Below are positions 1 to 21,681 of a stretch of DNA of 64,000 bases, one piece after another. How positions within the stretch are numbered: position 1 is the stretch's first letter; the number at the start of each line of letters is the position of its first letter. The stretch lies in NCBI GenBank assembly GCA_964020155.1, contig OZ026565.1:2455001-2519000 (forward strand), read 5' to 3'. The notes beneath the pieces were generated by a model. It made no database searches. It worked only from the letters and a program-made list of their open reading frames with translations, and was not told where the DNA came from. This stretch comes from Chondrilla cf. caribensis (taxonomy: Eukaryota > Porifera > Demospongiae > Chondrillida > Chondrillidae). A program made the translations under genes and the position numbers.

Positions 1-8655
<8,655 letters not shown>

Positions 8656-9589
8656 TGCGAACAACTTGGATCGAGCGTCGATATCGATCGGCCAAAAATG
8701 ACAGCAAAAAATGTCCGGTTTACAACTTAACTATATATATTATATCCTTATACTTTGTGACACTTATTATATGAACACGAATACGTGCACGTGTGCAAAA
8801 TGCAATTAGGAGTGGAGGTCAGGAAACCACTGACAGTACAACAAAGTGTGTATTACTAAAAATGTTTATTACGCTTGAATGCTCATAAATATTATTGTAG
8901 AGTCAGTCTCTGAAGCACTTCATGTACACTCATTCATTCCAGGTGATTCGGGTGAGGCTTATGGCTTATTAGGCTACCGCATTGTATTGAATTATTTCTA
9001 TTCATAATCTTATTATAATTATATATTATACAATTATAATACACTGCATACATGTTTATTTGTGAAAGTGATACAGAAGAGGGTCACTATGGCACGACGT
9101 ATACGGCTACAAAATGGTGGAATTTTGGAGTAGAATTCAATCAACCAATACTAGTGGTATAATTATAATTGCACATCACGTGGTGGAGCATGCAATTCAT
9201 TAAATCAACCAATAATAGTGGAATAGTGAAATTATGATGAATATTCCTCATATTCATCATAATTATATAACTCAGAGGTGGGTTATAATTATTACATTTC
9301 ATTTAAAAAATGAAAATTAATTATATATTATGATACCATGATAACATTAGATATGCAATTATTTGATTATTAATACTGAAATATATATCATAGCTAGTGT
9401 CAACCATATTATTTATTTAAATAACATTATAATAGAATAATATGAATACCATGTGCACTCTTAATAAAAAGAAAACCATAAAAAAAGAAAAATAAATGTC
9501 ATTTAGTGGCTAAAACACACAAATACTATAATAATATTATTATAACTCAGGAGCTGAATACTGACCCCTTATTCTCTAGAGCTGCTGTC
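8656..9589. other. Intergenic A1-B1, with short hairpin
   Basis: AT-rich spacer between the A1 start and the B1 stop; no gene seen. A 15-bp perfect hairpin (arms 9230-9244 and 9250-9264, 5-bp loop) is conserved at 45,666-45,700 between A2 and B2. The A1 promoter should lie at the left end, next to the CpG-rich first exon; I see no clear TATA box. Confidence 0.6.
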
Positions 9590-10572
9590 TCACAGTTGAG
9601 TCCCCTCATGGTTGACATGATCGGGTGGAAGCATACCAACTGGTGGGAGGTCGTACGCTGGGTTCTTGGTCAATTGGACATTCATCGATTGATCAGGATC
9701 AACATTGATGTACATACGGCTCTCATCAACCTCACTGGTCCTCACCTCACACTCCCCATCAGATGGTGTCTGCTGGATGGTCTGGTTTGGTGGTTCCTGG
9801 CTGGTGACCACTGGTGGAGGTAGGGGGTCGTTCCCACTCATATCCATGTATTGTTCAGGGTCATTCTCCTCATTCTGCACTCCAGGGTTTATGAAAGTCT
9901 CTCCTCCATCCATCACCTCGTACTCCTCAACTTCCTCCACCTCTACATATCCATCAGCATCCTTCACTTGTTCATACTCTTCGTCTTTAACTTCACTGTA
10001 ATAGTTGGCAGGTGCTCCCTTGCCTTGAACTAGCTCTACAACTGTGTACATATATTATGTGAAAACACTACTGTAACACTAAATGCTTTAAAACTACATG
10101 ATTATTTAATATTCTTTCAAGTTATTTACAGACTATTTTATCACAACTATATGCATCAAACAGTACAGAACATTACAGAATGCACACCTTTCATTTGAGA
10201 GTACTCCACAACCACTTGAGAAGCCATGTTCTCCACTTGTTGTTTGAGTTCTTCTTGTCTCTTCAGATTCATCTCTTGTTCTCTTTCAATTCTTTCTTGT
10301 AGCTTAATTGCATGAGCTTCTGCTTTCATCTCATTTTTCTTGTAGCACTGCACACACAGCAGAAGATCAGGAAAATCAAAATTATGTAAAAACCTCAATC
10401 AATCCACATACTATATACTACTGGGACTATGATGATGATTGTATCCACTGTATACTCCAACGTACCAATTGGGACACCATCACGTCCACCAACAACGACC
10501 TGTGGATTATAATGAAATTCATCAAATAGAGTACATGTGTACATTTAGTGTACGTGGATATTTATATTAGTA

Positions 10573-10808
10573 CTTGTATCCTGGTTGAGGGGAGGATCAA
10601 AGAGAGATCTGTGCGTACATAAGCCATGTAGCATAAGTTAGTGATACAGCACAGGTCACCGGACAGGTATCATTGTTAGGATTAATAATTGCGTGAGAAC
10701 AAGGCAGGATATTAGTTAACACATTTTTATTGCATACAATATGTTGTATTGAGCCATGCACATATTTGCTGTATAAAATGTCTATCAATCACCACATCGG
10801 GATACAAG
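10573..10808. mobile_element. MITE with CTTGTATCC terminal repeats, copy 1
   Basis: About 236 bp bounded by CTTGTATCC and its reverse complement, inside a B1 intron. Related copies lie at 30,023-30,257 and 47,004-47,239. Being present in both B1 and B2, the insertion predates the segmental duplication. Confidence 0.65.
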
Positions 10809-10824
10809 TTAGTTATATCCAGCC

Positions 10825-10917
10825 TAGGTGTGCTGCAGCAGATAAAGTGCTAACAAATTACCTCGGGCTTCACCCTCGATAATCAATTAGCACTTTATAT
10901 CTGCTGCAGCACACCTA
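10825..10917. repeat. Hairpin element beside the MITE, copy 1
   Basis: Inverted arms 10825-10853 and 10887-10917 (TAGGTGTGCTGCAGCAGATA and complement) differ by one 2-bp indel. A copy lies at 47,256-47,348. It sits inside what is, at 30,262-30,283, an uninterrupted 22-bp palindrome, which suggests a nested insertion. Confidence 0.7.
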
Positions 10918-10969
10918 TAGGCAGGATATATAACTATTACATGCACATTCATGCATGTGGACTATGTTT

Positions 10970-11007
<38 letters not shown>

Positions 11008-11069
11008 ATACTACTACAGTACTATTACTACTACTATAATTTCTATATATATATCATACAAGGTAATAC

Positions 11070-11328
11070 TTAACACCTTCCATTTCGTAATGCACATTTC
11101 CATTATAAAAGGAATCAGGCTTGGGTCCACAAATTTGCAAGCCCACAAAGATCAAAGGGAGATCAAAGCATGTTTACACATTCAAAACACAAAACAAATA
11201 ACAATAATCAATGTGTTCAATAAACTTGCAGCTGTTACAGCTGATGCCTCTATGGGTTTACAAATTTGTGGACCCATGCCTGATTCCTTTTATAATGGAA
11301 ATGTACATTACAAAATGGAAGGTGTTAA
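11070..11328. mobile_element. TTAA-flanked MITE with about 75-bp inverted repeats, copy 1
   Basis: TTAA at 11070-11073 and 11325-11328 flanks termini CACCTTCCATTT and complement. The inverted arms are about 75 bp long with a few mismatches and include both copies of the TTATAAAAGGAATCAGGC segment. The TTAA target and long arms suggest a piggyBac- or Kolobok-type non-autonomous element; no coding capacity. Copy 2 is at 47,500-47,758. Confidence 0.75.
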
Positions 11329-11335
11329 TTGAGGT

Positions 11336-11336
11336 T

Positions 11337-11428
<92 letters not shown>

Positions 11429-11440
11429 AACACACACACA

Positions 11441-11497
<57 letters not shown>
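11336..11497. repeat. (CA)n microsatellite, B1
   Basis: Interrupted CA tract just downstream (gene sense) of the IPT exon donor at about 11,510. B2 has the equivalent at 47,766-47,933. Confidence 0.95.
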
Positions 11498-11500
<3 letters not shown>

Positions 11501-14500
11501 TACTCACAATAACAGGTACTGAGGTCCTTCCACCAGGTCTAGTTTGTGGAGGTGTACAGGCTACACTGTTCTCAGTGATCCTGAACACAGGACATGGTTC
11601 TCCACCAACAGTGATGTTGTAGTCTGCTTCTCTCACCTTATCCAGATTTGACCCCTGTGTATGCATATAATATTATACAAACCCTCAATTATTAGCCAAA
11701 ATATGGCATTAGACACCTCATTCTAACTAGGTGTACCTACAGCAATGTGCTCAGACCTCCCTACAGACAGATGTAGATCTTGTGATATCGCAAACACATT
11801 TCGACACAATTATGAATGTGTAAAATGGATGTAGCAATGGTACCCTTCCAATGTCTTCAATGACAGGTTGACAAATGCAACTGTTCAATGGCAAAAATCA
11901 AAAAAAAAAAACGCTATGCAAAAGGTTGAAAATAATTGCTTAGAAAGCTTAGATTGCTTCAAGGTACCTAATGTATGACTAGCGATGGGCAATATCCACT
12001 TGTCAATGACAGTATTCAACTAAAATATCTCCATTGATACCCTAGCTCAACATCCCAATATTCCCTTGCTTAGAACTGCATGACCACCTACAATTGTAAG
12101 CTTGAACATTTTCAACCCCTCTCTGTAGACCTCACAATAACCTGTGCTAGTCTATAGGTATGCAACAGCAAGAAAAAAACTGGTAGGCAACATTATCACT
12201 GCTGTAGTACACCTGGACAGGCTACAGCTATAACACAGAGTAACCAAAACATGAGGTCTGGTTGCATGTATTCCTTAGCTTAGATTATAATCCTGGTATA
12301 CTCACTGATATAGTAAGAAGTATGTTACTGTTCTCTGCATATTGAGTTGGAGAAGATCCATTGAACACAGGATCAGCTACTGCTCTCAGAGGTTGGACTG
12401 AGGACAGACTAGACAGTGCTTGACTATCAAATGTCACTGAATAGTCCAAACTTGCACCACTAGTGACAGTGGTCAGTTCAGGAATCATACACTGAGTGAG
12501 TGAAACCACTGTACAGGTCTGTAAGGAGAAAGTAAATTATGTATGCCTATACAACACTCACTGTGCTTACAAGATGTACTATAATGTACGTACACTAAAG
12601 TATAGGGTCATCAGTGCAGTATGATTGTACAGACTCCACTCACCACATTGACCAGCTGAACACCAGCTGCAGTGAGTGTCAACATTGGAGACACAGCAGC
12701 ATCCAGGTTGGTACCAACAATAATCAGAGGAACTCCACCACTGGAGGGGGCACGGTTGGTACAACAGCTTGTAACCAACAGGAAGTGATTCAGAACAACA
12801 CCATCACAACACTCGATCACCCTAGTGAAGTAGAAGTAGAGTCTCCTCCTGACCAACATTGACACTGTCAAATAGTCCACTGAACTCAGGTAGGACGTAC
12901 TCCAACTGAACATTACCATTAGAATAGACATTGTCGTCAATGTTGACAATGATAGTCCCACTCTGACCACTTGATACAGAGCTTGATACATCAACTGTTC
13001 TACACAAGATGTGAGTAGAGTTGATCACCCTGTATGGAGGGAGAGTGGGGGAGACTGTGTCCTGGGGTGTTGAGGTTCAATGATGGGATCTGTACTTACA
13101 TCACATCACTCAGGGGCAGTGTTGATGACGTCTGTCTCTTTCTTGATGAATTAAACACTACAGCTACACTGGTTTGCTCAACATTACCAATGTCTAGATC
13201 CACACCTATCACAGATATGGTAGTGCCTCCTCCAATGGAACTTTTGAGAGGGGTCAAGTTAAGTGGCATCACCATGGTCACCATGGGAGTGGCATATCTT
13301 CACCACTACGACTGAGGGTCACACCTACTTCTCCTTCAGATGTTGTTGGAGGAACAACACACGTTAGACTACGTACCATCAGTACTTGAGTTTATTGGAC
13401 ACTCTCTTCCACCAATCAGAATAGTGACATTCTCTCTAGGATAGGCACCGAGATTACTACCTCTAATAGTGTAGAGAGTACCTCCTTCAACAGGACCAGC
13501 CGTTGGAGAGGTCTGGAATGGATCGATGAGGAGAGGATGCTACACTATAACAAGCCCAATACATGCATTCACACAATCATGTTCATGTGTACAAACCTCA
13601 TCAAATATCGGAATAGGACACTGGTCAAAGTTTGGTGATTCAACAAGAGAACCTGCAGGTCAGTGTGGACAGCATACAAGATCCACTAGCAGTGGTACAG
13701 TAGGCACAATTGAAGTTGTCGTTCAGTCCAATACAACTAGAGCAGTCATCAGCAAGCTCTGGACAGCTGTAGAGTTCAACTGTATGAACAGACAGACAAG
13801 GAAGGGAATGAGAGGATGACAACAGTACATGTGGGAACGTCCAGTGACACATACAAAGAACCCATACAAATTGATGTCATTGCATAATATCAACAAACCA
13901 ACAACAAACATTGAAGTGTACATTCACACAACACACCTCTCAGATCTGTTCTACTGCTGGACTGAATAGGAAAGTTCGTCATTGTGTTGTTGTTACTCCA
14001 CAACAGTCTTAGAGGAGACTCAGTCTGGGCTTGTGGAATGGACACAGCATTGTCAATGTTACAGATAAGGGTAGAGCTGTTGTGGACCACAGCTGGGAAG
14101 GTTCTTCCTACATCACTCAGCTCACACTGATAGGAGTACCCAACAGGCTGGATGTACAAGACAACACACCATCAATGTGTACATTAGACCATACAACTCA
14201 TACCAACACTCACTGGTGATATCAGATTCTGTGCATTCAGTATCAAGGACACATCTGGTGGGGAGAGACCTTCGTGAAGGTAGTACCTACCGTCATTAGT
14301 ACTGGAAGGTAGAACACGTGGACATGATCCACTGGTGCTCTGGTGAGGGAGAGGACAAGGAAGCAATAAGTGATTGGAGATAGGAAACATCTACATTGAA
14401 TGTCAGTACACCACTCACCACTGGACTGGAGCTACAGTCACCTCCGCTTGTTCTACAATCAAACTCAACTGGACACCAGTTACAGTTCAAGGAACTCACA

Positions 14501-16072
14501 CAAGAAGAACAACTAAAGAGATGAAGAATAGGTCGTGCATATACGCAGAGAGAGGAAGTACAGGTGTGTTGGGAGTACTGTACATGAGGTGTACATCCAT
14601 ACACTCACTTATCTCTCACTGAACAGTCGTAGAAAGTCACTCCATCCACAACTAGCCCGAAATCAATGTTGTGAAGAGTTGACCTCAAAGTGAAGTTCAC
14701 TGTTTGTGTGTTTACACAAGGAAGCCCAAAAACATCCATGTATAATATTATTGTTACATCCATGTTCTGTTGCAGTACTTTACTATATTAATTTTGCATG
14801 TACAAACGTAGGTTAAGATCACAGCTACCTCTTGAATACAAAAGCCACTTGGCTCACATATATGTATGTAAACACACATACATCCATATATCATCAAGAT
14901 ACAAGGTGAGAGGTAGGAGGGAGTTTAAAATACCGAAATGAATATCTGAACTGTCCTGATGTATGCTCAAGTAGAATAATACTGATTCAGGTACTGATGA
15001 CTGGAGATTTTCCACCCAAGACTCAAATGCCAGGTACACACCCTCAGTGGAGTCACAAGCAGTACTGATCATTATGGGTATGGCTTGTGTGAACTAACAG
15101 AGGTCAACTTGCTTTGTATAATGATATTAATTACCACCATATTAGGTCACCTATGGACACACACACCCCACATCACACCAAAAGGAATGTGAGAATGTAG
15201 TCAATGAATCTTGTCTATTCACCCTGCTTCTACCTGAGTAATGAAGAAATGGTACTGGATTGAGAATTGTTCCTAGCTGTTTGACTAACTACTTTTGCTT
15301 GAAGAAGGTCATTTTTAGCTATAGAGTTGATTTCCACATCTTAAGGTTTTAATCTAAGAAATTTGAGAGCAGTTCACAACAACATCACATTAAAAAAATT
15401 AATAGTGAATTCCTATTAATCCCAGTACCAGTATAATGTACATATATTATTGGAATATCCAGTTAAACCGCCAAATGTTAATCCACCATATTCATTAAAA
15501 AACGCATATTGGCAAAAGATTAGGGAGAATTCACTGTACATACATAATTGCTTTCAGATACACATCTGTGTGTGTGTGTACAACCATAATATTATAGTCT
15601 CATAATATTATACTCCGCACATACATAATATGTACACATACGTGTATACACTACTTGGCTAACCTTTCCCCACAAAGGATGGTATATTTGGTACACTACA
15701 AGAGAACAAGTCTCCACTGACTGTTGTTAGTTCTCCACTACCAAAACCACCAAACACACACTGAAAGGACTCTCCAGACAGAGAACTGGGAAGGTTGGTG
15801 ATGGTCACAGGCTACATTGATAGAGAGGTGTAATATGAAGGGTATCACATATAAATAATACATGGACACTAGGATTACATATCTACAGAGGACTAGAAAG
15901 ATTTGTGAAGGTTCCAGTCTACATATGAGGAGCTAGATGAACACATGTACTTATAGTAAACAGTCCATACACAAAGCTATCAACACAAACACAGTGACAC
16001 ATGCATTGGCTGGATCAACAAACACAGTAACACATGTACACATACACGCACGCACGCATGCACGCACACACG

Positions 16073-16126
<54 letters not shown>

Positions 16127-16640
16127 AGACACAGATGTACAGGCCTGGTTCAAAGATCCCAAACTTATAAAAACACCTTAACTTGTACAAGCACAGGTTC
16201 TTAACAACAGTTTGGTGTTCCTTTGAACATGTTTACATATTATATGAGGATTGTTTACAAACTCACAATATTTTGTTGTTCTCTTGGATAAGACTTGACA
16301 TCTCCCGATATTGATTCAGCTGATGATATCTCAACAGTAAGACACTGTCTACTATCCTGGATCCACCTCAGAGACCTACTACTGTTGGCACATTGGATAC
16401 TTCTACTACACTTGTTCTCAACACTGCACCAACCACATAGTCTACCTCCACTTACAGTACATGAACTACAATCAGTGAAGTTGGAGCATTCCTCAACAGG
16501 GAGACGGTAGACCTAGATGTGGAGGAATGGAGAGCAGTGTGTGTGTGTGGGTGTGGGTGTGGGTGTGTTTATCTGTTATGTATATATGTGTGTGTGTGCT
16601 TGTGTGTGCGTGTTTGTGCATGTGTGCGTGCTGTGTGCAT

Positions 16641-16683
<43 letters not shown>

Positions 16684-18489
16684 TGTGTGTGCATGTGCTT
16701 GCACTTGTGTACGTGTGTGTGTGTGGGCATATGTGTGTCTGTGGGTGCATGCACATGTGCGTATGTACACATGTACTCCATGCAAGCAATACATACCAAA
16801 TGTTACCCAGACTAACTCACTGTAGTCTCAGTTACTGCATACACATAATCAGATGCTCTGGAATATGCCAGGGACTTCACAGATGATGACAAAGACCATG
16901 TACGTTCAGGTGAAGAATCAACTTGGTTAGCGGTAAAGTTAACAGCTGTGTACTGTACAGGAATACATCATGGATGATGTACTGAACAGTGGGACACAAC
17001 ACAACACATAGAGGATACTGTACATACCTTACTAACTTCTCCTATGGACAGTCCAGCAAACATCACCACAACTCCATCTACCAGGAACACTTAATTCACT
17101 TGAAGACAACACTGTGGAAGAGAAGGAGTTCAGAGGAGTTTCCATATGGAGTGGTTGAATCTGTGATGGTGGGCTGTTTGCTACTTGTGTGGACAGTCTA
17201 CCAGGTCCAATATCTCCAATTCCTGGTATCCCAATGGGAATGGCCAGGTCACAGTCAGTGATACTCTGAAGGAGAAAAGTGCACAATCCATAAAACAAAT
17301 AAGAAAACTTCATGTATGCATATTCATACATGATGATATGAAAACTGTGTAAGGTACAGTAATCTACATCATTTGACAATATCACAGACTGCAATATAGT
17401 AAAAAGTATGGTAAGTAACAACATGTTCTCAGCAAAATAAAACTGTCTGATTTAGCTATGTATTCCATCTTATTAAGCTTATTATGTAAGTTGAATGATC
17501 AGTGACTTTATAAAGGTTCCACTTACACTGGATCCACATTCTCCGATATTGCTATTGATCCATGGAATAGGCAGTGTTACACTGTTACTCTGACAGTACT
17601 GCAGTAATCCTCTAGCAGTTGAGTCTATACTAGACAGTGGAAAACTACATGTATCAGAAGATCCTTCCTCTGACTCCACTGTCACCAACAACATGGCTTC
17701 ACTAGCTCCGTCCTCTACTGTTAAGAAATTGGCATCTAACAACTTACTACTAAAGTCTGATAGTGTTAAACTGACTGTTCCACAGATGAGTTGAATCTCG
17801 TACCAGCTGTCCCATATATTAGTGCTATCACACAATCGAGTCACTCGAACACTTTTTTCATTTGATTCAACATCGTCTGCAACTATGTACGTGTAGTTAC
17901 CCACGGTTATTCCGCTGTGGTAGGTTCTGCTGGTCAAATCGCTATCTTGAACGTCCTCAACCTCCTGTCTTTCAACTTTTCCGTTGGAAACACTGTATTC
18001 GCGGTGGTAAAGACGATTGTTAACGCCACTGTCAAACAATCCAGACATGACAAAGAACGTCTCTCCACTGCCACCAGTGAACCCTCTGCTGACAGAGTAT
18101 CTGTTTCCTCTCGGAGCTCCTACTCCAGTTGATGCAGGTAGTGTCACGTTGACAAGAACATCCAAAGTGGACGAGTTGTAGATCGAACAAGGAGCAGTGT
18201 TCACCAGTTGACCACCGCTATTAACCGAATTGGCCCAACACGCGACGAGTCTACCTTCATCTCTGGTCAGAGTCATTCCTTCGGGAGACTGTCCTTCGTT
18301 CCTGTCCATCTGGGTCACTTCACTCAAGTCTCCATTGAGGAGATAGACCGTGTTGTCGTCCGAGACGATTACGTTACCAGATTTGCTCACTAAGGCGCTT
18401 CTGAGGGTGGAGGAGGTTAGGACACTGTTGGAATTGGACTGACAATCACTTTCTCGAACCAAAAGCAATAACAAAGCGACAAAGAGCAT

Positions 18490-19268
18490 GGCCGAACAAC
18501 TTGGCTCGAGAGTTGATCGACCAAAAATGGATATGTTTACATTAATCCCGGAAACGTCTGGACTACAAGACTCTGTACATCCGTAATACACTAGCAATCT
18601 TAAGTACAAGAATCTGTCGTGTACATACGTACACGTGTACACACGCATGCATCGAAGTAATTAAGTATAGACAATACACCATTGGATGATCACTATATTT
18701 ATAGTTGGTCATCAGTACATGCATGAATCAATAATTATGATAATAGTATTAGTCTATTATACCACTGAGACCCGTCCTTATATGGAATGATTGACAATGA
18801 TGAGTCTCCACAACCATGCAGCTCAACTTTTTCAATTTATCAATTACAATAAACATTAATGAGGATTACAGAATTGTATGATACAAATGTATGTATAAAA
18901 TAATATAATTCTATAATTATTCATCACAATAGTGCAACTATGTATACTACTATTTGTTCCAATGGTGTAAATTTTGTGACAGCTCACAATCATAAAATCA
19001 AAGCTGTGATCGGAATATTATACTTAATCAAAGGCAATGCCATGTGCTTTTGCAATTATACATTGATATTCACACCTGCACAGTCATGACCAGAACAAAT
19101 CCACACAACCATTATTACCTTGCACACAATGTCATTTGATTCAGAAATCAAATTATGTTATACAAATTATGTTATACAAATTATGTTATAAATAATTATA
19201 ATTACTATAAACATGGAAAGGTTAATAATATGTCTTATTTTGTCTCTCTAGACTCACAGTCTATAATA
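18490..19268. other. Intergenic B1-C
   Basis: AT-rich spacer between the B1 start and the C stop codon. The open frame continuing upstream of the B1 ATG to 18,648 has no signal-peptide character and is treated as 5' flank. No other feature seen. Confidence 0.5.
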
Positions 19269-21093
19269 TTAGGCGACACCTTCAACATCATTAACATACA
19301 ATTCACTCTGATTCTCTGTCTGATTGGCTTCATCACTGATGCCAACTGGTGGAAGGTCGTACGCTGGGTTCTTGGTCAATGATAGACTTGGTGATGCATC
19401 AGGATCAACATTGACATACGACTGGCTCTCATCAGCAGTTTGACATGAACCCCCTCCATCACTGGTCCTCACCTCACACTCCCCATCAGATGGTGTCTGC
19501 TGGATGGTCTGGCTTGGTGGCTCCTGGCTGGTGACCACTGGTGGAGGTAGGGTGTTGTTCCCACTCATATCCATGTATTGTTCAGGGTCATTCTCCTCTT
19601 TCTGCACTCCAGGGTTTATGAAAGTCTCTCCTCCATCCATCACCTTGTACTCCTCAACCTCCTTTACCTCTTCATATCCATCAGTATCCTTCATCTCTTC
19701 ATACTCCTCAACCTCAACCTCCTCCTTCACCTCTTCATACCCATCAATCTCAACCTCTTCCATCACCTCATACCCATCAGCCTCAACCTCCTTCTTCACC
19801 TCTTCATACTCCTCAACCTCCTCCTTCACCTCTTCATACTCCTCAACCTCCTCCTTCACCTCTTCATACTCCTCAACCTCCTCCTTCACCTCTTCATACT
19901 CCTCAACCTCCTCCTTCACCTCTTCATACTCCTCAACCTCCTCCTTCACCTCTTCATACTCCTCAACCTCCTCCTTCACCTCTTCATACTCCTCAACCTC
20001 CAGCTCCTCCTTCACCTCTTCATACTCCTCAACCTCCAGCTCCTCCTTCACCTCTTCATACTCCTCAACCTCCAGCTCCTCCTTCATCCCTTCATACTCC
20101 TCATTGTCCTCAATTGCTTCATATCCATCAACCTGTTCCACTTCAAAGTCCTCATACTGTTCTTCAGACCTCTTAATTCCACTGTGAGAGCTAGTAGACA
20201 CTCCCTTTCCTTGAACCAGTTCTATAATCATAAAGATATTTACTAGGCAACCACAGTTAAAAACAACAAATATCGATCCACATGTATACACTAGTGATGT
20301 GTGGACAGCAAACTGTAGTTAAAACATTACAATATGTATACTGTACAATATTAACAATACAGTTACCGTTAATAAGTACACCAGAAAGCATGAATTGCAT
20401 TTTTAGTAACTGTGTGTTTTGCATGTATATGTATTTTGCACACTCATTCACATGATAACAAAAACTAATCCAAATTTCCTGTTTATACATACAGTACATG
20501 CCATTTGGGAAGATGTAAAAATAAGACCATTATTGATTGTCACCTGCAACATTGGCTAATTTGTATTAAGTGAACATTAGTACACATACATGTGGCATAT
20601 GCACAGTGTCACACCTTTCATTTGAGAATGCAACATCCTAACTTGTGAAGCCATGTTCTCCACTTGTTGCTCGAGTTCTTCTTGTTTCTTCAGATTCAGT
20701 TCTCGTTCTAGTTAATTAAAATGAATACTCAATGTTGATGAGATTGTATAGTATGCTATAGAAATATATACTAATATATTATGTTACCAGTGGATTCCAT
20801 TTGATGCAACTCTTCTTCCAACTGATCGACATGTCTCCTGTTCTTCTTCACTCTTCTTTGACAGATGAAGGAGGCTGTGATCAGAAGCAGGACACCACAG
20901 AACAAGACCACTGCCAGGACTGGGAGGACTATGTAGAGAATGTAATCAAATTCTTGTTCAAATGTGATTCGACCAATGAGTGTTTCTTGGTTGCCTAATT
21001 TGACCTGTAACCATGTGAAATGCAATAGGCAACACTAATACATTACCCACAACTACCAGCAAACACAAAGGCATAGTTCATGTACATGCATTG

Positions 21094-21141
<48 letters not shown>

Positions 21142-21243
21142 ATGTAGGTGTGGGTATGGCAAGGTGTGTGGATGTGGGTGGGTGTACATGCATGGATGCA
21201 TACATGTGTGCTTGACTGTGTGTGCATGCATGAGCGTGCGCGC

Positions 21244-21319
<76 letters not shown>

Positions 21320-21628
21320 TGTATATGTAGCCACATGTGAGTATAACTCACTGAAATATTATATTGGATTGCGGCCATCTTATCAGTGATGTTGCCAGGT
21401 CGGCAGACCACTTCTGTGGTTGTCAGACTAGTGATTGTACAGAGAGGGCTGTTTCCAATGGTTACCATCAAATACTGTCCAGCAAAGTCAGGCATCATGA
21501 TGATTGCCTAAGAGAGTGATGAGGAAGATGTAGTCAAGCAAAGAACACAAAAGTGATATCAATGAGAGTGCATTTGTGTGTTGGAGAGTGTAAATGTACG
21601 TATGTATATGCGTATATGTGTGTATATG

Positions 21629-21681
<53 letters not shown>

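Larger units (their letters stand above)
9590..18489 (-). pseudogene. Gene B1: decayed sema/PSI/IPT receptor
   Basis: Paralogue of A with the same exon order: sema exon 18489-17527, then about 17265-17028, 16952-16821, PSI1 16512-16267, IPT-like 15811-15664, then PSI/IPT exons down to about 11,510, coiled-coil exon about 10,500-10,188 and tail 10,037-9,590. Exon 1 is open with signal peptide MLFVALLLLL. Lesions against A1/A2 are: a 4-bp insertion at 17093-17096 that leads to a stop at the end of exon 2; a 5-bp loss near 13,654 in PSI3; a 4-bp insertion near 13,370 and a 25-bp loss near 13,300 in the first IPT exon; and a TGA (10395-10397) plus a frame break in the membrane-helix exon. The tail exon remains open and carries YEQV, YMDM, YINVD and NPAYDLPPVG. 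It could still be transcribed, or the tail used by another transcript. A separate open stretch (15,072-14,854) may be a relic exon. Confidence 0.75.

Noticed and set aside
18490..18648. In-frame N-terminal extension of B1 upstream of MLFVALLLLL.
   Set aside because: The signal peptide starts at 18,489 as in the paralogues, and the extension is not conserved in A1, A2 or B2.
19801..20088. Possible CRISPR-like array (regular 30-bp repeats).
   Set aside because: No unique spacers, units abut directly, in-frame coding repeat in an animal gene.
19504..20246. Two plus-strand frames of over 200 codons opposite the C tail (Ser/Tyr-rich and Leu-rich).
   Set aside because: Antisense shadows of the 30/36-bp coding minisatellite; the minus frame splices correctly into gene C.
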